In this document: positions 1 to 8,952 of the stretch, piece by piece | Layout of the letters: each line of letters opens with the position of its first letter | Position numbering within the stretch: position 1 is the first letter of the stretch | Origin: Paraflavitalea sp. CAU 1676 | GTDB lineage: Bacteria; Bacteroidota; Bacteroidia; Chitinophagales; Chitinophagaceae | NCBI RefSeq assembly: GCF_029223285.1 | Contig: NZ_JARHUJ010000006.1 | Coordinates: 248,001 to 312,000 of the forward strand | Direction of reading: 5' to 3' | DNA length: 64,000 nucleotides | The notes under the pieces: model-generated | Told to the model about the DNA's origin: nothing | What the model saw: the letters and a program-made list of their open reading frames with translations, nothing else | Database searches by the model: none | Made by a program: the position numbers and the translations under genes

Positions 1-291
1 CATCAGGCACCAGGAGATGGAATAACTGCTGTCGATCACTTCGCGGTTGGTATTGGCCGGCTGGCCGATATGGAACCACTTGATCGTTTTTACAGCAGAC
101 AGCTTTTTCAAACCGGCTATCAGCTTTGCTTTGTCTTCCTTGCTATCGGGATGATTAAGCCAAAAATATACGTGGTGAATAAACTTGTGGTCGGCCATGG
201 TTGACTGATTATTTTCTGCTAATGTAATCAATCCTCCGGCAACTACGGCTTTACCGGTATTGGCGATAAACTCACGACGGGTAGTGCTCAT
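1..291 (-). CDS. Dabb-family (stress-responsive A/B barrel) protein, 3' end cut by window edge
   Basis: Reading leftwards from an ATG at 291, the frame is open to the window edge (97 codons seen). The N-terminus STTRREFI followed by a short hydrophobic stretch resembles a Tat-type or related export signal. From about residue 34 the sequence FIHHVYFWLNHPD, then FHIGQPANTNREVID and SYSISWCLM, matches the start of the Dabb ferredoxin-like fold, which forms dimeric beta barrels in small proteins of mostly unknown role. An internal Met just before that domain is an alternative start giving a cytosolic form. It lies 18 bp downstream of the amidase gene on the same strand, so the two may be co-transcribed. 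The C-terminal part is outside the window. Confidence 0.75.
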   Translation of the reverse strand, partial: MSTTRREFIANTGKAVVAGGLITLAENNQSTMADHKFIHHVYFWLNHPDSKEDKAKLIAGLKKLSAVKTIKWFHIGQPANTNREVIDSSYSISWCLM

Positions 292-309
292 ATTAGAACT
301 TTTTATTTT

Positions 310-1485
310 TTACCTCCTGTTCGCCTTCAGCCAATCCCTGATGCCTTTGTAGATCTTTTTAGCTACTGCCTTATGAAACGCAGGGTCCATGATCTTCTTC
401 TCCTCTTCTTCATTGCTCAGGAATGCGATCTCGACCAGGCAATTGGGATATTCGGTGGGACCGCTCAAGGCGAAATTGAAGTTGCCGATATTTCCGTAAT
501 TATCCAAACCCAGTTGGAGCATCCGGTCAAGAATAGCCGTGGTGAGGGGGCGGAAGCCGATATAGCGGTAGTAGGTGCTGGTGCCTTTGCTGGCAGGATT
601 ACCAGAGGAGTTGAGGTGCAGGCTGATGAGCAGGGAGGGGTCCTGTTGCCGGAGGGCAAGGGTACGGTCGGGCATGCTGATATCGACATCGGCAGTCCGT
701 GTCATATATACCTTTACTCCCTTACGGCCGAGGTAATGCTGCAAGGCTTCTGCAAACTGCAGGGTATAGGCTTTTTCTAGGCCCTTATTCATTTTACCAG
801 ATGCTCCCGTATTGCTGCCTCCATGCCCTGCATCGACGGCAATAGTGAGATTTCTGATGTTTAGCTTTCCTGGTTGCCGTTTGATGCGGATGACCAGCTT
901 TTTTCCGGCGCTGTCATAAGAAATAAAATGTCCCCAATGCTGATGGTGCTTCAATTCGATGAACACCCGCAGCACATCGTCTTCTGTTTGTTCGTACCAG
1001 GCATTCTTAATTTCTTTCAATGTTTTCAACTGGGTGATCCAATTGCTGTTGGAGGTGGCGCCGAATATATCTACTGCCAGTCGGGAAGGATTGATCTGTT
1101 GTATCGCACGGTAAGGCAGGCGCTCTTCCATAGCTATGGTGACATAATCGTGGGTATCGTTGCCGTAAGCCCGCCAGCTGCCGGTGAGGTAGTAAGGTTT
1201 ATCTTTTGTGGCTGTATCCGTCTTCACGTTACTTTTTGCGACGTAGGCGATGTGATACTTTGACAACTGCACTTTATAATCGGTACCGGCAGAATCAATC
1301 ACCTTCAACACGACATTGGTATCGAGGTAAGTCATCTTGGCGCCGCCAAGACGATCATCTCCCAGGCCGTATTCCAGGAAGGGAAGCTGGCCGGTAGTCC
1401 TTACAAAGAAGTAACGCGTGGTATCCTGAGCGCGGGATGTAGAGAACAGGAGAAAGAGAAATGAGAGTGTTGCGAATTGTTTCAT
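310..1485 (-). CDS. N-acetylmuramoyl-L-alanine amidase (Amidase_3), exported
   Basis: Predicted zinc amidase that cleaves the bond between N-acetylmuramic acid and L-Ala in peptidoglycan, acting in the periplasm during septum splitting or wall turnover. The ATG at 1485 was chosen because it begins a clean signal peptide (residues 1-20, ending SRAQ); the frame extends upstream only through an unlikely TTG start. Residues about 30-205 form an N-terminal region of unknown fold, possibly AMIN-like. The catalytic domain occupies about 210-388: DAGHGG (His221), KGLEKAY (Glu237), SLHLN (His290) and LVEIAFLSN (Glu352) supply the three zinc ligands and the catalytic Glu of the family. Length 391 aa. 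The Dabb gene follows 18 bp downstream. Confidence 0.88.
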   Translation of the reverse strand: MKQFATLSFLFLLFSTSRAQDTTRYFFVRTTGQLPFLEYGLGDDRLGGAKMTYLDTNVVLKVIDSAGTDYKVQLSKYHIAYVAKSNVKTDTATKDKPYYLTGSWRAYGNDTHDYVTIAMEERLPYRAIQQINPSRLAVDIFGATSNSNWITQLKTLKEIKNAWYEQTEDDVLRVFIELKHHQHWGHFISYDSAGKKLVIRIKRQPGKLNIRNLTIAVDAGHGGSNTGASGKMNKGLEKAYTLQFAEALQHYLGRKGVKVYMTRTADVDISMPDRTLALRQQDPSLLISLHLNSSGNPASKGTSTYYRYIGFRPLTTAILDRMLQLGLDNYGNIGNFNFALSGPTEYPNCLVEIAFLSNEEEEKKIMDPAFHKAVAKKIYKGIRDWLKANRR

Positions 1486-1591
1486 ATGGCAAAATACACA
1501 GCAATAGCATACTAAATGCAGTTGCAGCATATTGCCGGTAATGCATGAGCTTTTTGAAAATCTATGGCACTCAAGTTCCTGCATGGGCAAC

Positions 1592-1620
1592 AAAAAGGGC
1601 CGCAGTAGACACTGCCGCCC
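1592..1620 (-). terminator. Intrinsic terminator after the acyl-CoA dehydrogenase gene
   Basis: On the minus strand the arms GGGC-G-GCAGT and ACTGC-G-GCCC close over the tetraloop GTCT (two stems with one G-G mismatch), followed by TTTTTG. It lies 27 bp beyond the stop codon of the acyl-CoA dehydrogenase and separates that transcript from the amidase. Confidence 0.7.
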
Positions 1621-1647
1621 ATAGTATAGCCATGATTCTAAATATGC

Positions 1648-3441
1648 TTATAAGGGATACTTATTGTCTTTGATCAGTTTGTCGGCAATACGTCGACGGG
1701 CATCTTTCGTATTGAAAGGCTCCACTTTCGAGAATCGCTTAATGCCCAGCAACATCATGCGTTGTTCATCACCTTCGGCAAAGGCGTTGATGGCCTCGCG
1801 GCCGAATTTGTTGATGTTGTCTGCAGCATCATACAGGTAGGTGCGCATGATGTCGAGTTCCCACTGGCAGGCAGCTTCGCCTTTTCTGTCGACCAGTTTA
1901 ATGGTCCTCAGCAAGGCACTTTCGGCACAGAAGGTTTCAATAGCCATGTCGGCGATGTGCATCAGTATTTCCTGCTCGCTTTCGATCTTCATCATCAGCT
2001 TTTGCACAGCGGCGCCAGCCGTCATGAGGATGGCTTTCTTAAAGTTGGCGATGGCCTTTTTCTCTTTGGAGAATGCTTCTTCCTCGCCGCTGCCAAAATC
2101 AGGGATGCTCATCAGTTCTTTCTGTACTGCCATAGCGGGCCCCATCAGGTCGAGCCGGCCTTTCATGGCGCGCTTGAGTACCATATCTACTGTAAGGAGA
2201 CGATTGATCTCGTTGGTACCTTCATAGATACGGTTGATGCGGCTGTCACGATAGCCTTTTGATATGATGTATTCGTCGCTGTAGCCATTGCCGCCGTGTA
2301 TCTGCACGCCTTCATCAACGACAAAATCGAGCATCTCACTGCCAAATACTTTCAGGATGGCGCATTCGATCGCGTATTCTTCGGCACCGCCCAGCAGGGC
2401 TTCGTTGAATGGTTTTCCTGCAGACAGCAGCTCCTGCTCTTTGTCGTCGATCCATTTGGAGCTACGGTACAGGGCGCTTTCCGCCACCCACATTTTGATG
2501 GCCATTTCAGCCAGCTTGTGCTTGATGGCGCCAAAGGTGGCTATAGGCGTCTTAAACTGTTCGCGGGTAGTTGCGTATTGAATAGAGGTGGCAGCTGCCC
2601 GTTTTGCGCCGCCCAATGCTGCAGCACATAATTTCAGCCTGCCGATGTTCAGGATATTAAAGGCTATAATGTGGCCCTTGCCAATTTCTCCCAGTACATT
2701 CTCTACCGGTACTTTACAGTCCTGGAAATACAGCTGAACGGTAGAGGAACCTTTGATCCCCATCTTGTGTTCTTCGGCTCCCTGCGTAAATCCTTCAAAT
2801 CCTCTCTCTACGATAAAGCCGGTGAACTTATCGCCATCCACTTTAGCGAAGACAGTATATACGTCGGCAAAACCGCCATTGGTGATCCAGCATTTCTGTC
2901 CGTTCAGCAAATAATGTTTGCCATCGGCACTCAGTTTGGCGGTGGTCTTTGCACCGAGAGCATCACTGCCACTATCGGGCTCTGTAAGACCATATGCGCC
3001 TTTCCATTCGCCGGTGGCCAGCTTAGGAATGTATTTTTCTTTCTGGGCATCGGTACCGAAATACAAAATAGGCAGGGTACCAATACCGGTATGAGCAGCT
3101 ACTGCTACGGAGAAGGAGAACCCTCCGCCCAATCCTTCATTGACGAGCGTTGAGGTGATGAAGTCCTTACCAAGTCCTCCATATTGCTCGGGTATAGAAG
3201 CCCCCAGCAAACCCTGCTCACCTGCTTTCAACACCAGCGAAGGCATCAAACCGGGCTCCAGCTTATCGATGCGATCGATGACCGGCAGCACTTCGGCGTC
3301 GAGGAAGGATGCGCACATGTCTTTTACCATCTGCTGTTCCTCGTTGAAGTCTTCGGGGATAAAGGTTTCAAAAGCAGAACCTTCTTTGATCAGCCACTCG
3401 CCGCCTTTGAGGCTTGTTTTCGTTTGTGTTGCGCTGCTCAT
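1648..3441 (-). CDS. Acyl-CoA dehydrogenase, long form with C-terminal extension
   Basis: FAD-dependent acyl-CoA dehydrogenase of 597 aa that introduces the alpha-beta double bond in fatty acyl-CoAs (beta-oxidation, cytosol, electrons to ETF). The first 420 residues follow the usual order: N-terminal helical domain, beta domain with YGLTEPDSGSD and CWITNGG, and C-terminal helical domain with REQF and IHGGNGY. The catalytic base is expected at Glu407 in RIYEGTNEINR. About 170 further residues (425-597) form an extra helical region, typical of the longer very-long-chain-like family common in Bacteroidota. The MarR gene lies 80 bp upstream on the same strand and probably controls it. Chain-length preference cannot be read from the sequence. 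Confidence 0.9.
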   Translation of the reverse strand: MSSATQTKTSLKGGEWLIKEGSAFETFIPEDFNEEQQMVKDMCASFLDAEVLPVIDRIDKLEPGLMPSLVLKAGEQGLLGASIPEQYGGLGKDFITSTLVNEGLGGGFSFSVAVAAHTGIGTLPILYFGTDAQKEKYIPKLATGEWKGAYGLTEPDSGSDALGAKTTAKLSADGKHYLLNGQKCWITNGGFADVYTVFAKVDGDKFTGFIVERGFEGFTQGAEEHKMGIKGSSTVQLYFQDCKVPVENVLGEIGKGHIIAFNILNIGRLKLCAAALGGAKRAAATSIQYATTREQFKTPIATFGAIKHKLAEMAIKMWVAESALYRSSKWIDDKEQELLSAGKPFNEALLGGAEEYAIECAILKVFGSEMLDFVVDEGVQIHGGNGYSDEYIISKGYRDSRINRIYEGTNEINRLLTVDMVLKRAMKGRLDLMGPAMAVQKELMSIPDFGSGEEEAFSKEKKAIANFKKAILMTAGAAVQKLMMKIESEQEILMHIADMAIETFCAESALLRTIKLVDRKGEAACQWELDIMRTYLYDAADNINKFGREAINAFAEGDEQRMMLLGIKRFSKVEPFNTKDARRRIADKLIKDNKYPL

Positions 3442-3521
3442 AGTAAATGTTTTTAAAATGAATAGTCAATCGTTTATTATCGTTGGTGCTCCGGCCGCTT
3501 GACAGTGGTCCGGTGCCCGCT

Positions 3522-3962
3522 TTATTTCAGATTATCGTATACGATCTGCAGCACTTCTTTACAGATCTCGATCCGCTCAGGTGGCACGCCTTCCAGTGCT
3601 TCATTCAACGTTTCTTCAGCAATTTCCATGCTCTGCTCCTGCAGCTTTTGTGCCTGTCGTGTGAGGTAGATCAGGTTCATACGCCGGTCTGCATCCGACG
3701 AAACCCTTTTTACCAACTGCAGCCTTTCGAGGTTATCGACCAGGCGGGTAATGCTGGGTTTATCGCGGAAGGTGGCGTTGCACAACTCCTGCTGGCTGAT
3801 GCCGTCCTGTTTCCACAAATGATACAACACACTCCACTGCTCGATGGTTACATTGAGACCTGCACTGTTGAATTTTTTTTGCAGCCGCCTGGCAATAGCC
3901 GTCGATGCCTTACCGGTAATAAAGCTATATAGTTCGCCTCTTCTGAAATGGTTGTTTGACAT
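3522..3962 (-). CDS. MarR-family transcriptional regulator
   Basis: Winged-helix DNA-binding protein, 146 aa. The pattern is typical: N-terminal dimerization helix, a helix-turn-helix around ISQQELCNATFRDKPSITRLVDNLE, the wing SSDADRRMNLIYLT, and C-terminal dimerization helices. The ATG at 3962 is preferred to an in-frame TTG 24 bp upstream because the latter would place a perfect inverted repeat inside the coding region instead of directly in front of it. MarR proteins usually repress their own operon and release DNA on ligand binding; here the acyl-CoA dehydrogenase follows on the same strand, so a fatty-acid or acyl-CoA ligand is a reasonable guess only. Confidence 0.88.
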   Translation of the reverse strand: MSNNHFRRGELYSFITGKASTAIARRLQKKFNSAGLNVTIEQWSVLYHLWKQDGISQQELCNATFRDKPSITRLVDNLERLQLVKRVSSDADRRMNLIYLTRQAQKLQEQSMEIAEETLNEALEGVPPERIEICKEVLQIVYDNLK

Positions 3963-3982
3963 ATAGTTGTTTATACAACTAT
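3963..3982. promoter_or_regulatory. Likely MarR operator, 7-6-7 inverted repeat
   Basis: ATAGTTG and CAACTAT form a perfect 7-bp inverted repeat around the 6-bp centre TTTATA. The 20-bp element abuts the ATG of the MarR gene, the usual place and size for an autoregulatory MarR site; the core TTGT-N4-ACAA resembles operators of this family. Confidence 0.6.
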
Positions 3983-4423
3983 CCAAACTTACACAATTTC
4001 CCCGTCCCGGACAAGTTTTCTTCCGTTTATATATTGGTAAGGGAAAACCTTTATGGGGGCTTGTTCAGGCCTTTACAGCAGGGAGATTGGGGAAAATCCG
4101 CTGGCAGGAAGAATGGATACTGTGCAGCGATTGGGACGGCTGCTGCGCGCAGAAGGAATGCTTCCTTTTGAATGGACAAAGTATCGGAAAAGGGGGTGCT
4201 ATGCTGGATAGAGAATGTGAAGTGGCACACGGTTTTGAAATGGCGGGCTTTAAGCAGGGGGCATGCCCGGCGAGATCAAAATCGATATAAATCAGGGGAT
4301 TTTTGTAGGGGTTACTGGTTTCACTATGTTTTTATGATAGATTTGGTTTGCCTGCTATGCTGATCGTAACCTGCCCGCTACTCTATTAACTGAGCTATCG
4401 ACTTTACCCCCTAAACACCTTAC
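3983..4423. other. Intergenic stretch without a recognised gene
   Basis: About 440 bp between the divergent MarR and SGNH hydrolase genes. A plus-strand open frame of about 107 codons (3967-4290) starts inside the MarR operator, matches no family I recognise and has an uneven composition, so it is not called. Promoters for the two flanking genes must lie here, but I cannot place them. Confidence 0.5.
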
Positions 4424-5671
4424 ATGAAGCAACTTTGCCTCGTAGGCCTCTGCCTGTGCCTATCCCTGGCTGTATCCAGCCAGTCGATGAAAATAGTAGC
4501 GATCGGCTCTTCAACAACCAGCGGAACGGGGGCTTTCCCGTACGACAGTTCCTGGGTGGGCCGCTTTACCTATTATTATAAAACACAACTGAGCATTGCC
4601 AGTGCCGTTTACAACCTGGGCGTACCGGGCGCCACCTGCTATCGGGGTATGCCGGCAACCTATGCTCCCCCACTTAACCGGGAAGCGCCCGATGCAGCTA
4701 CCAACGTATCCAAAGCCGTACAATTGCTGGCCGGAATGCCCATTCCTTCAAACGGGATCATTATCGTAGGGTATCCATCGAATGGCTATGTAACCTATAG
4801 CATCCCGGAGATCATGCAATGCCTGCAAACTATTTACGATTCGGCCACCAGACTTGGCAACCGGTGTTTTATCACTACGAGCCAGCCGCGAACAGATGGC
4901 GGTTATAATACACCAGCCATCAAACGTAAACTGGCCGACATCAAAGACTCCATCATCCGGCGTTTTACGGCAGCCAATACGATCAATTGCTGGGATGGCC
5001 TATTCAATCCGGCCGATAGCTCTATTTTGCCCGCGTATTCAGCAGGCGACAATGTCCACTTCAACAATGCTGGTCACCGGGTATTGTTCGAGCGTATTCA
5101 GGCCATGCATGTTTTCAGTATGGTATTACCGATCAGTATCGGAAAGTTTACGGTTACGCCGCTCGATAAAGGGGTAGATCTGCAATGGACGGCCGAACAG
5201 CCAGCTGAAGCCTCTTCTTTCGAAATACAACGAAGCCAGGATGGGATACATTTTCAGTTGTTACATAGGTTGGCGGGCATGGCCAGCGCCGGGCAACACA
5301 CTTACAAATGGACGGATATAGCGCCATTACCCGGTATCAGCTATTACCGCCTGGCATTCCGTGAGGGAGATGCGCCACGTTATTCTACTACCGCCACAAG
5401 TACACGGCGCTTGCCAGCGCTTGCATGCGGCGCCATGAAGTGGCAGCGTGGAGCACGTCAAATTCAGTTACAATTGACTACCGATGCCAATCAGGTAGTG
5501 AATATCATGATCACGAATACCAACGGACAGGTGCTGCAGCGGCTGCAGCAGCCCGTGCGCTGTGGTTTAAACAACCTCAGCATTGCGCTGCCTGCATCGC
5601 CGGCAGGCATATACTATATGCGGATCTCCGGAACCAATGGTCAATCGATAACGCGCTCTTTTCTATATTGA
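4424..5671 (+). CDS. Secreted SGNH/GDSL hydrolase with type IX secretion sorting domain
   Basis: Exported esterase-like enzyme, 415 aa. Residues 1-20 are a signal peptide. SGNH block residues are visible: AIGSSTTSG (nucleophile Ser29 or Ser30), NLGVPGA (Gly65), VGYPSNGY (Asn120) and GDNVHFNNAGH (Asp209 and His212). Residues about 240-320 resemble a fibronectin-like linker (SFEIQRSQDGIHF, YKWTDIAPLPGISYYRL). The last 75 residues (VNIMITNTNGQV, LPASPAGIYYMRI) match the Por/T9SS type A C-terminal sorting domain, so the protein should pass through the type IX system and be displayed or released. Substrate unknown; carbohydrate esters such as acetyl groups on polysaccharide are plausible. Confidence 0.82.
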   Translation: MKQLCLVGLCLCLSLAVSSQSMKIVAIGSSTTSGTGAFPYDSSWVGRFTYYYKTQLSIASAVYNLGVPGATCYRGMPATYAPPLNREAPDAATNVSKAVQLLAGMPIPSNGIIIVGYPSNGYVTYSIPEIMQCLQTIYDSATRLGNRCFITTSQPRTDGGYNTPAIKRKLADIKDSIIRRFTAANTINCWDGLFNPADSSILPAYSAGDNVHFNNAGHRVLFERIQAMHVFSMVLPISIGKFTVTPLDKGVDLQWTAEQPAEASSFEIQRSQDGIHFQLLHRLAGMASAGQHTYKWTDIAPLPGISYYRLAFREGDAPRYSTTATSTRRLPALACGAMKWQRGARQIQLQLTTDANQVVNIMITNTNGQVLQRLQQPVRCGLNNLSIALPASPAGIYYMRISGTNGQSITRSFLY

Positions 5672-5725
5672 GGCTTCGATTCCATTACTTTCTTATAATG
5701 TTGTAGTTTTAGAGCGGTGTGTTCT

Positions 5726-6541
5726 ATGCAAACTGCTTTTATCAATTACAAGAGCTCGGCAATCAGCTATAGCTATGGCGGCAACGGTGAAAAACTCCTG
5801 GTGTGCCTGCATGGTTATGGTGAATCGGAAAAAAGCTTTCACTTCCTGGAGAAACATTTGCCAGACGGATACCGCATCCTGGCCATAGACCTTCCTTATC
5901 ACGGCGCCACGCAGTGGAACGAAGGTTTGCAGTTTACCATCGAAGACCTGCTGGTCATTATCGATGCTATCTGCCGTCAACATGGTGACTATACCGGCCG
6001 CTTAACCCTTGCAGGTTATAGCATGGGTGGCCGCGTTGCCCTTAGCCTTTTTCAACAGGTACCCGCGCAAACCGACAAGATCATCCTCCTGGCACCGGAT
6101 GGTTTGAAGGTCAACTTCTGGTACCGGCTGGCTACCCGCACGTATATCGGCAACCGATTGTTCCGTTTCACGATGTACCATCCACAGTGGTTCTTTCGCT
6201 TCCTGCAGGCAGGCAATAAACTGGGCCTCATCAACCAAAGCGTATTCAAGTTCACCAACTATTATATTCACGATAACCAGGTGAGAGACGATCTGTACAA
6301 ACGCTGGACCTGCATGCGGCTAATACGCCCCCGATTATCAACCATAAAACAACTGGTAACACAGCATAGGGTGCCTGTGCGTTTATTGTATGGCCGGTAC
6401 GACCGCATCATAAGATACGAACGCGGCGAAAAATTCAGAACAGGTATTGAATCTTTCTGTACGTTGCAAATAATTCCAAGCGGTCACCAGGTGTTGCATG
6501 AAAAGCATATGGCGGTGATCCTTGAATTACTGAAAACATAA
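5726..6541 (+). CDS. Alpha/beta hydrolase
   Basis: Cytosolic alpha/beta hydrolase, 271 aa from the ATG at 5726; a GTG nine bases upstream is possible but less likely. The oxyanion segment LHGYGES, the nucleophile elbow AGYSMGG (Ser99), the acid in GRYDRII (Asp226) and the histidine in PSGHQVL (His254) complete the catalytic triad. There is no signal peptide. The glycosyltransferase gene starts 24 bp after its stop, so the two are probably co-transcribed. The substrate is not evident. Confidence 0.82.
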   Translation: MQTAFINYKSSAISYSYGGNGEKLLVCLHGYGESEKSFHFLEKHLPDGYRILAIDLPYHGATQWNEGLQFTIEDLLVIIDAICRQHGDYTGRLTLAGYSMGGRVALSLFQQVPAQTDKIILLAPDGLKVNFWYRLATRTYIGNRLFRFTMYHPQWFFRFLQAGNKLGLINQSVFKFTNYYIHDNQVRDDLYKRWTCMRLIRPRLSTIKQLVTQHRVPVRLLYGRYDRIIRYERGEKFRTGIESFCTLQIIPSGHQVLHEKHMAVILELLKT

Positions 6542-6565
6542 ATCCGTTTATCTAACTGCTCATAC

Positions 6566-7726
6566 ATGCCAATATTCCTGTTAGTGTTTTTCTTATTGAT
6601 GGTGGGCTATGCGATCCTGATCAACTTTTACCACCGGGCCTGGAATCAGCTGCCCGTGTATAAAGTTGCCGACCGAAAGCCGGTTACGAATATTTCCGTT
6701 GTTGTGGCGGCACGGAATGAAGAGGACAATCTCCCTGCGTTGCTCGATTCACTGAACAGCCAGCAATATCCCAGCTCCCTCTATGAAGTGATCGTGGTGA
6801 ATGACCACTCGACCGATAATACCTGGTCGATCCTGCAGCAAGCAGCCTATCCCGAATTGAAACTAAGGCCAATTAATCTCGCCGCCTACCTCGAAGACAC
6901 CGGAACTACCAGATCGTATAAGAAAAAGGCCATTGAAACAGGTATCCGGGAAGCGCGCGGCACACTGATCGTAACGACCGATGCCGATTGCCGTTTGGGA
7001 GATCAGTGGCTGCAAACCTTTGCCTCTTTCTATGAAACCACCGAGGCGAAGTTTATTGCCGCACCGGTACGCATCGATGCGCGCCGCTCTTTACTGGGCA
7101 TCTTTCAAACCCTGGACTTCATCACCCTGCAGGGCATTACAGGCGCTTCCGTATACAAACGTTTTCACAGCATGTGCAACGGTGCCAACCTGGCCTATGA
7201 AAAAAAGGCTTTTGAGGAGGTGAATGGTTTTGAAGGCATTGATAAGATCCCTTCGGGCGATGATATGCTGCTGATGCATAAGATCTATCAAAAGTATCCG
7301 GACAAGGTCTTTTACCTCAAAGCACAGGAAGCGATCGCTTCCACAGCGCCAGCCGCCAGCTGGAAAGCGTTTTTTCACCAGCGCATCCGGTGGGCGAGCA
7401 AGGCCGATAGTTATGATGACAAACGAATATTCTGGACCCTGTTGCTGGTGTACCTGATGAATGTTTGCTTTTTGGTGGCTGCCGTGGCGGCTTTCTGGAA
7501 GAATATCTGGCTGTTCTTTTGCCTGCTCCTGCTGCTTGCCAAGGTGCTGATCGAATTTCCTTTTGTACATTCGGCCGCTATTTTCTTTGGGCAGACTTCC
7601 ATGATGAAGTATTTTCCTTTTTTACAGCCTTTGCATATTCTATACACTATTATTGCAGGATGGCTGGGAAAATTTGGAAAGTATGAATGGAAGGGAAGAG
7701 TGATCAGCAAGCAGCCTAACAATTAA
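6566..7726 (+). CDS. Membrane family 2 glycosyltransferase
   Basis: Processive-type GT2 enzyme, 386 aa. Residues 1-20 form a membrane segment; the GT-A domain covers about 40-270 with VVVAARNEE, VVNDHSTDNT, TTDADC (DxD metal site) and HQRIRWASK (the QxxRW acceptor motif). Three or so hydrophobic segments follow (about residues 290-370), the topology of enzymes transferring sugars to lipid or polysaccharide acceptors at the inner membrane. It sits between an alpha/beta hydrolase and an ABC permease on the same strand. Donor and product cannot be assigned. Confidence 0.85.
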   Translation: MPIFLLVFFLLMVGYAILINFYHRAWNQLPVYKVADRKPVTNISVVVAARNEEDNLPALLDSLNSQQYPSSLYEVIVVNDHSTDNTWSILQQAAYPELKLRPINLAAYLEDTGTTRSYKKKAIETGIREARGTLIVTTDADCRLGDQWLQTFASFYETTEAKFIAAPVRIDARRSLLGIFQTLDFITLQGITGASVYKRFHSMCNGANLAYEKKAFEEVNGFEGIDKIPSGDDMLLMHKIYQKYPDKVFYLKAQEAIASTAPAASWKAFFHQRIRWASKADSYDDKRIFWTLLLVYLMNVCFLVAAVAAFWKNIWLFFCLLLLLAKVLIEFPFVHSAAIFFGQTSMMKYFPFLQPLHILYTIIAGWLGKFGKYEWKGRVISKQPNN

Positions 7727-7740
7727 ACTTCAAATCATCG

Positions 7741-8838
7741 ATGGCAACGGCCACAACACGTAGTACCTGGCGACGCTTGAAACGCAATAAAGGAGCCTTG
7801 TTCGGCATGGTGATCATTGTGCTTGCCTTGTTTGTTGCGTTATTTGCTTATCTGCTGGCACCGGACGGTACCCCCAACGCCAACCGGATGATCGTGGAGA
7901 TTGGCGGACAGAAGCCAGGTTTCTCCCAACAGTTCCTGTTGTTGCCCAAAGAGCGCCAGGTAGAGAAAAGCGCTTTCCTGACCCGGTTGCTAACCGGCAG
8001 CGAAGACAGGTTTCAATATATTCCAATCTCCTCATACACGGAGGGCAAAGACAGCCTGATCGTGCAACAGTTCATCGATGAAGGCATCACCGAGCGTGTA
8101 GCTTTCCCATACAGCGCAACGCGCTGGAGCCAACAATCTTCCGAAGGCAATTATAGCATCGTTCATAAAACCTTTTACCTGGGTACAGATAAATACGGCA
8201 GGGATATCCTCAGCCGCCTGCTGGTAGGGGTTCGGGTAAGTTTAAGCGTTGGCCTGGTAACGGTGTTGATCTCACTCAGCATCGGCGTACTGCTGGGCGC
8301 CCTGGCGGGCTATTTCAGGGGCTGGGTGGATGACGCCATTATGTGGTTCATCAACGTGATCTGGAGCATCCCTACCCTGCTGCTCGTATTTGCCATTACC
8401 CTGATGCTGGGCAAAGGATTCTGGCAGGTGTTCATCGCCATTGGCCTTACGATGTGGGTGAGTGTGGCCCGCATTATCCGTGGCCAGGTGTTGAGTGTAC
8501 GGGAAATGGAGTATGTGGAGGCGGCACGCGCGCTGGGATACGGCCATCCGCGGATCATCGTAAAGCACGTATTGCCCAATGTAATGGGGCCGGTGATGGT
8601 GGTGGCTGCTTCGAACTTTGCTTCTGCTATTGTGATTGAAGCGGGTCTCAGCTTTTTGGGGGTAGGTGTACAGCCTCCTCAACCCAGCTGGGGGCTTATG
8701 ATCAAAGAGAACTACAACTTCATCATAACAAATAATCCAATGCTTGCGCTGGCCCCTGGCTTTGCGATCATGCTATTGGTGCTTGCCTTCAATATGCTGG
8801 GCAATGGATTGCGTGATGCGTTGCAGGTGAAGGCCTGA
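7741..8838 (+). CDS. Dpp/Opp-type ABC transporter permease (DppC-like)
   Basis: Inner-membrane permease subunit of 365 aa. It begins with the cytoplasmic segment RSTWRRLKRNKGALFG and a first membrane helix, characteristic of the OppC_N domain, then a periplasmic insert of about 105 residues (45-150) that is longer than usual, then five membrane helices. The EAA loop is visible as EAARALGYG followed by HVLPN. Dpp/Opp systems import peptides or other small solutes with a binding protein, a DppB-type partner and two ATPases. None of these partners is adjacent, so it must pair with genes elsewhere, as is frequent for orphan DppC genes in Bacteroidota. A strong terminator follows at 8903. Confidence 0.87.
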   Translation: MATATTRSTWRRLKRNKGALFGMVIIVLALFVALFAYLLAPDGTPNANRMIVEIGGQKPGFSQQFLLLPKERQVEKSAFLTRLLTGSEDRFQYIPISSYTEGKDSLIVQQFIDEGITERVAFPYSATRWSQQSSEGNYSIVHKTFYLGTDKYGRDILSRLLVGVRVSLSVGLVTVLISLSIGVLLGALAGYFRGWVDDAIMWFINVIWSIPTLLLVFAITLMLGKGFWQVFIAIGLTMWVSVARIIRGQVLSVREMEYVEAARALGYGHPRIIVKHVLPNVMGPVMVVAASNFASAIVIEAGLSFLGVGVQPPQPSWGLMIKENYNFIITNNPMLALAPGFAIMLLVLAFNMLGNGLRDALQVKA

Positions 8839-8894
8839 TACTTCCCCATTAATTATTGCGGCTCTTTAAGTGGTTAAGGCGCATGGGTATCCTC

Positions 8895-8940
8895 AAAAAA
8901 TGGAGCCCGTTGTACGGTGATACAACGGGCTCGTATATTT
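8895..8940. terminator. Bidirectional intrinsic terminator
   Basis: A perfect 12-bp stem, GAGCCCGTTGTA (8903-8914) with its complement (8921-8932), closes a 6-nt loop. A-rich sequence lies on the left (8895-8900) and T-rich on the right, so it can stop transcription from the permease gene (+) and the lipoprotein gene (-), which converge here. Confidence 0.88.
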
Positions 8941-8952
8941 TTATTGCTACAG

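Noticed and set aside
3967-4290. Plus-strand open frame of 107 codons
   Set aside because: It starts with TTG inside the MarR operator, has no recognisable domain and no ribosome-binding context.
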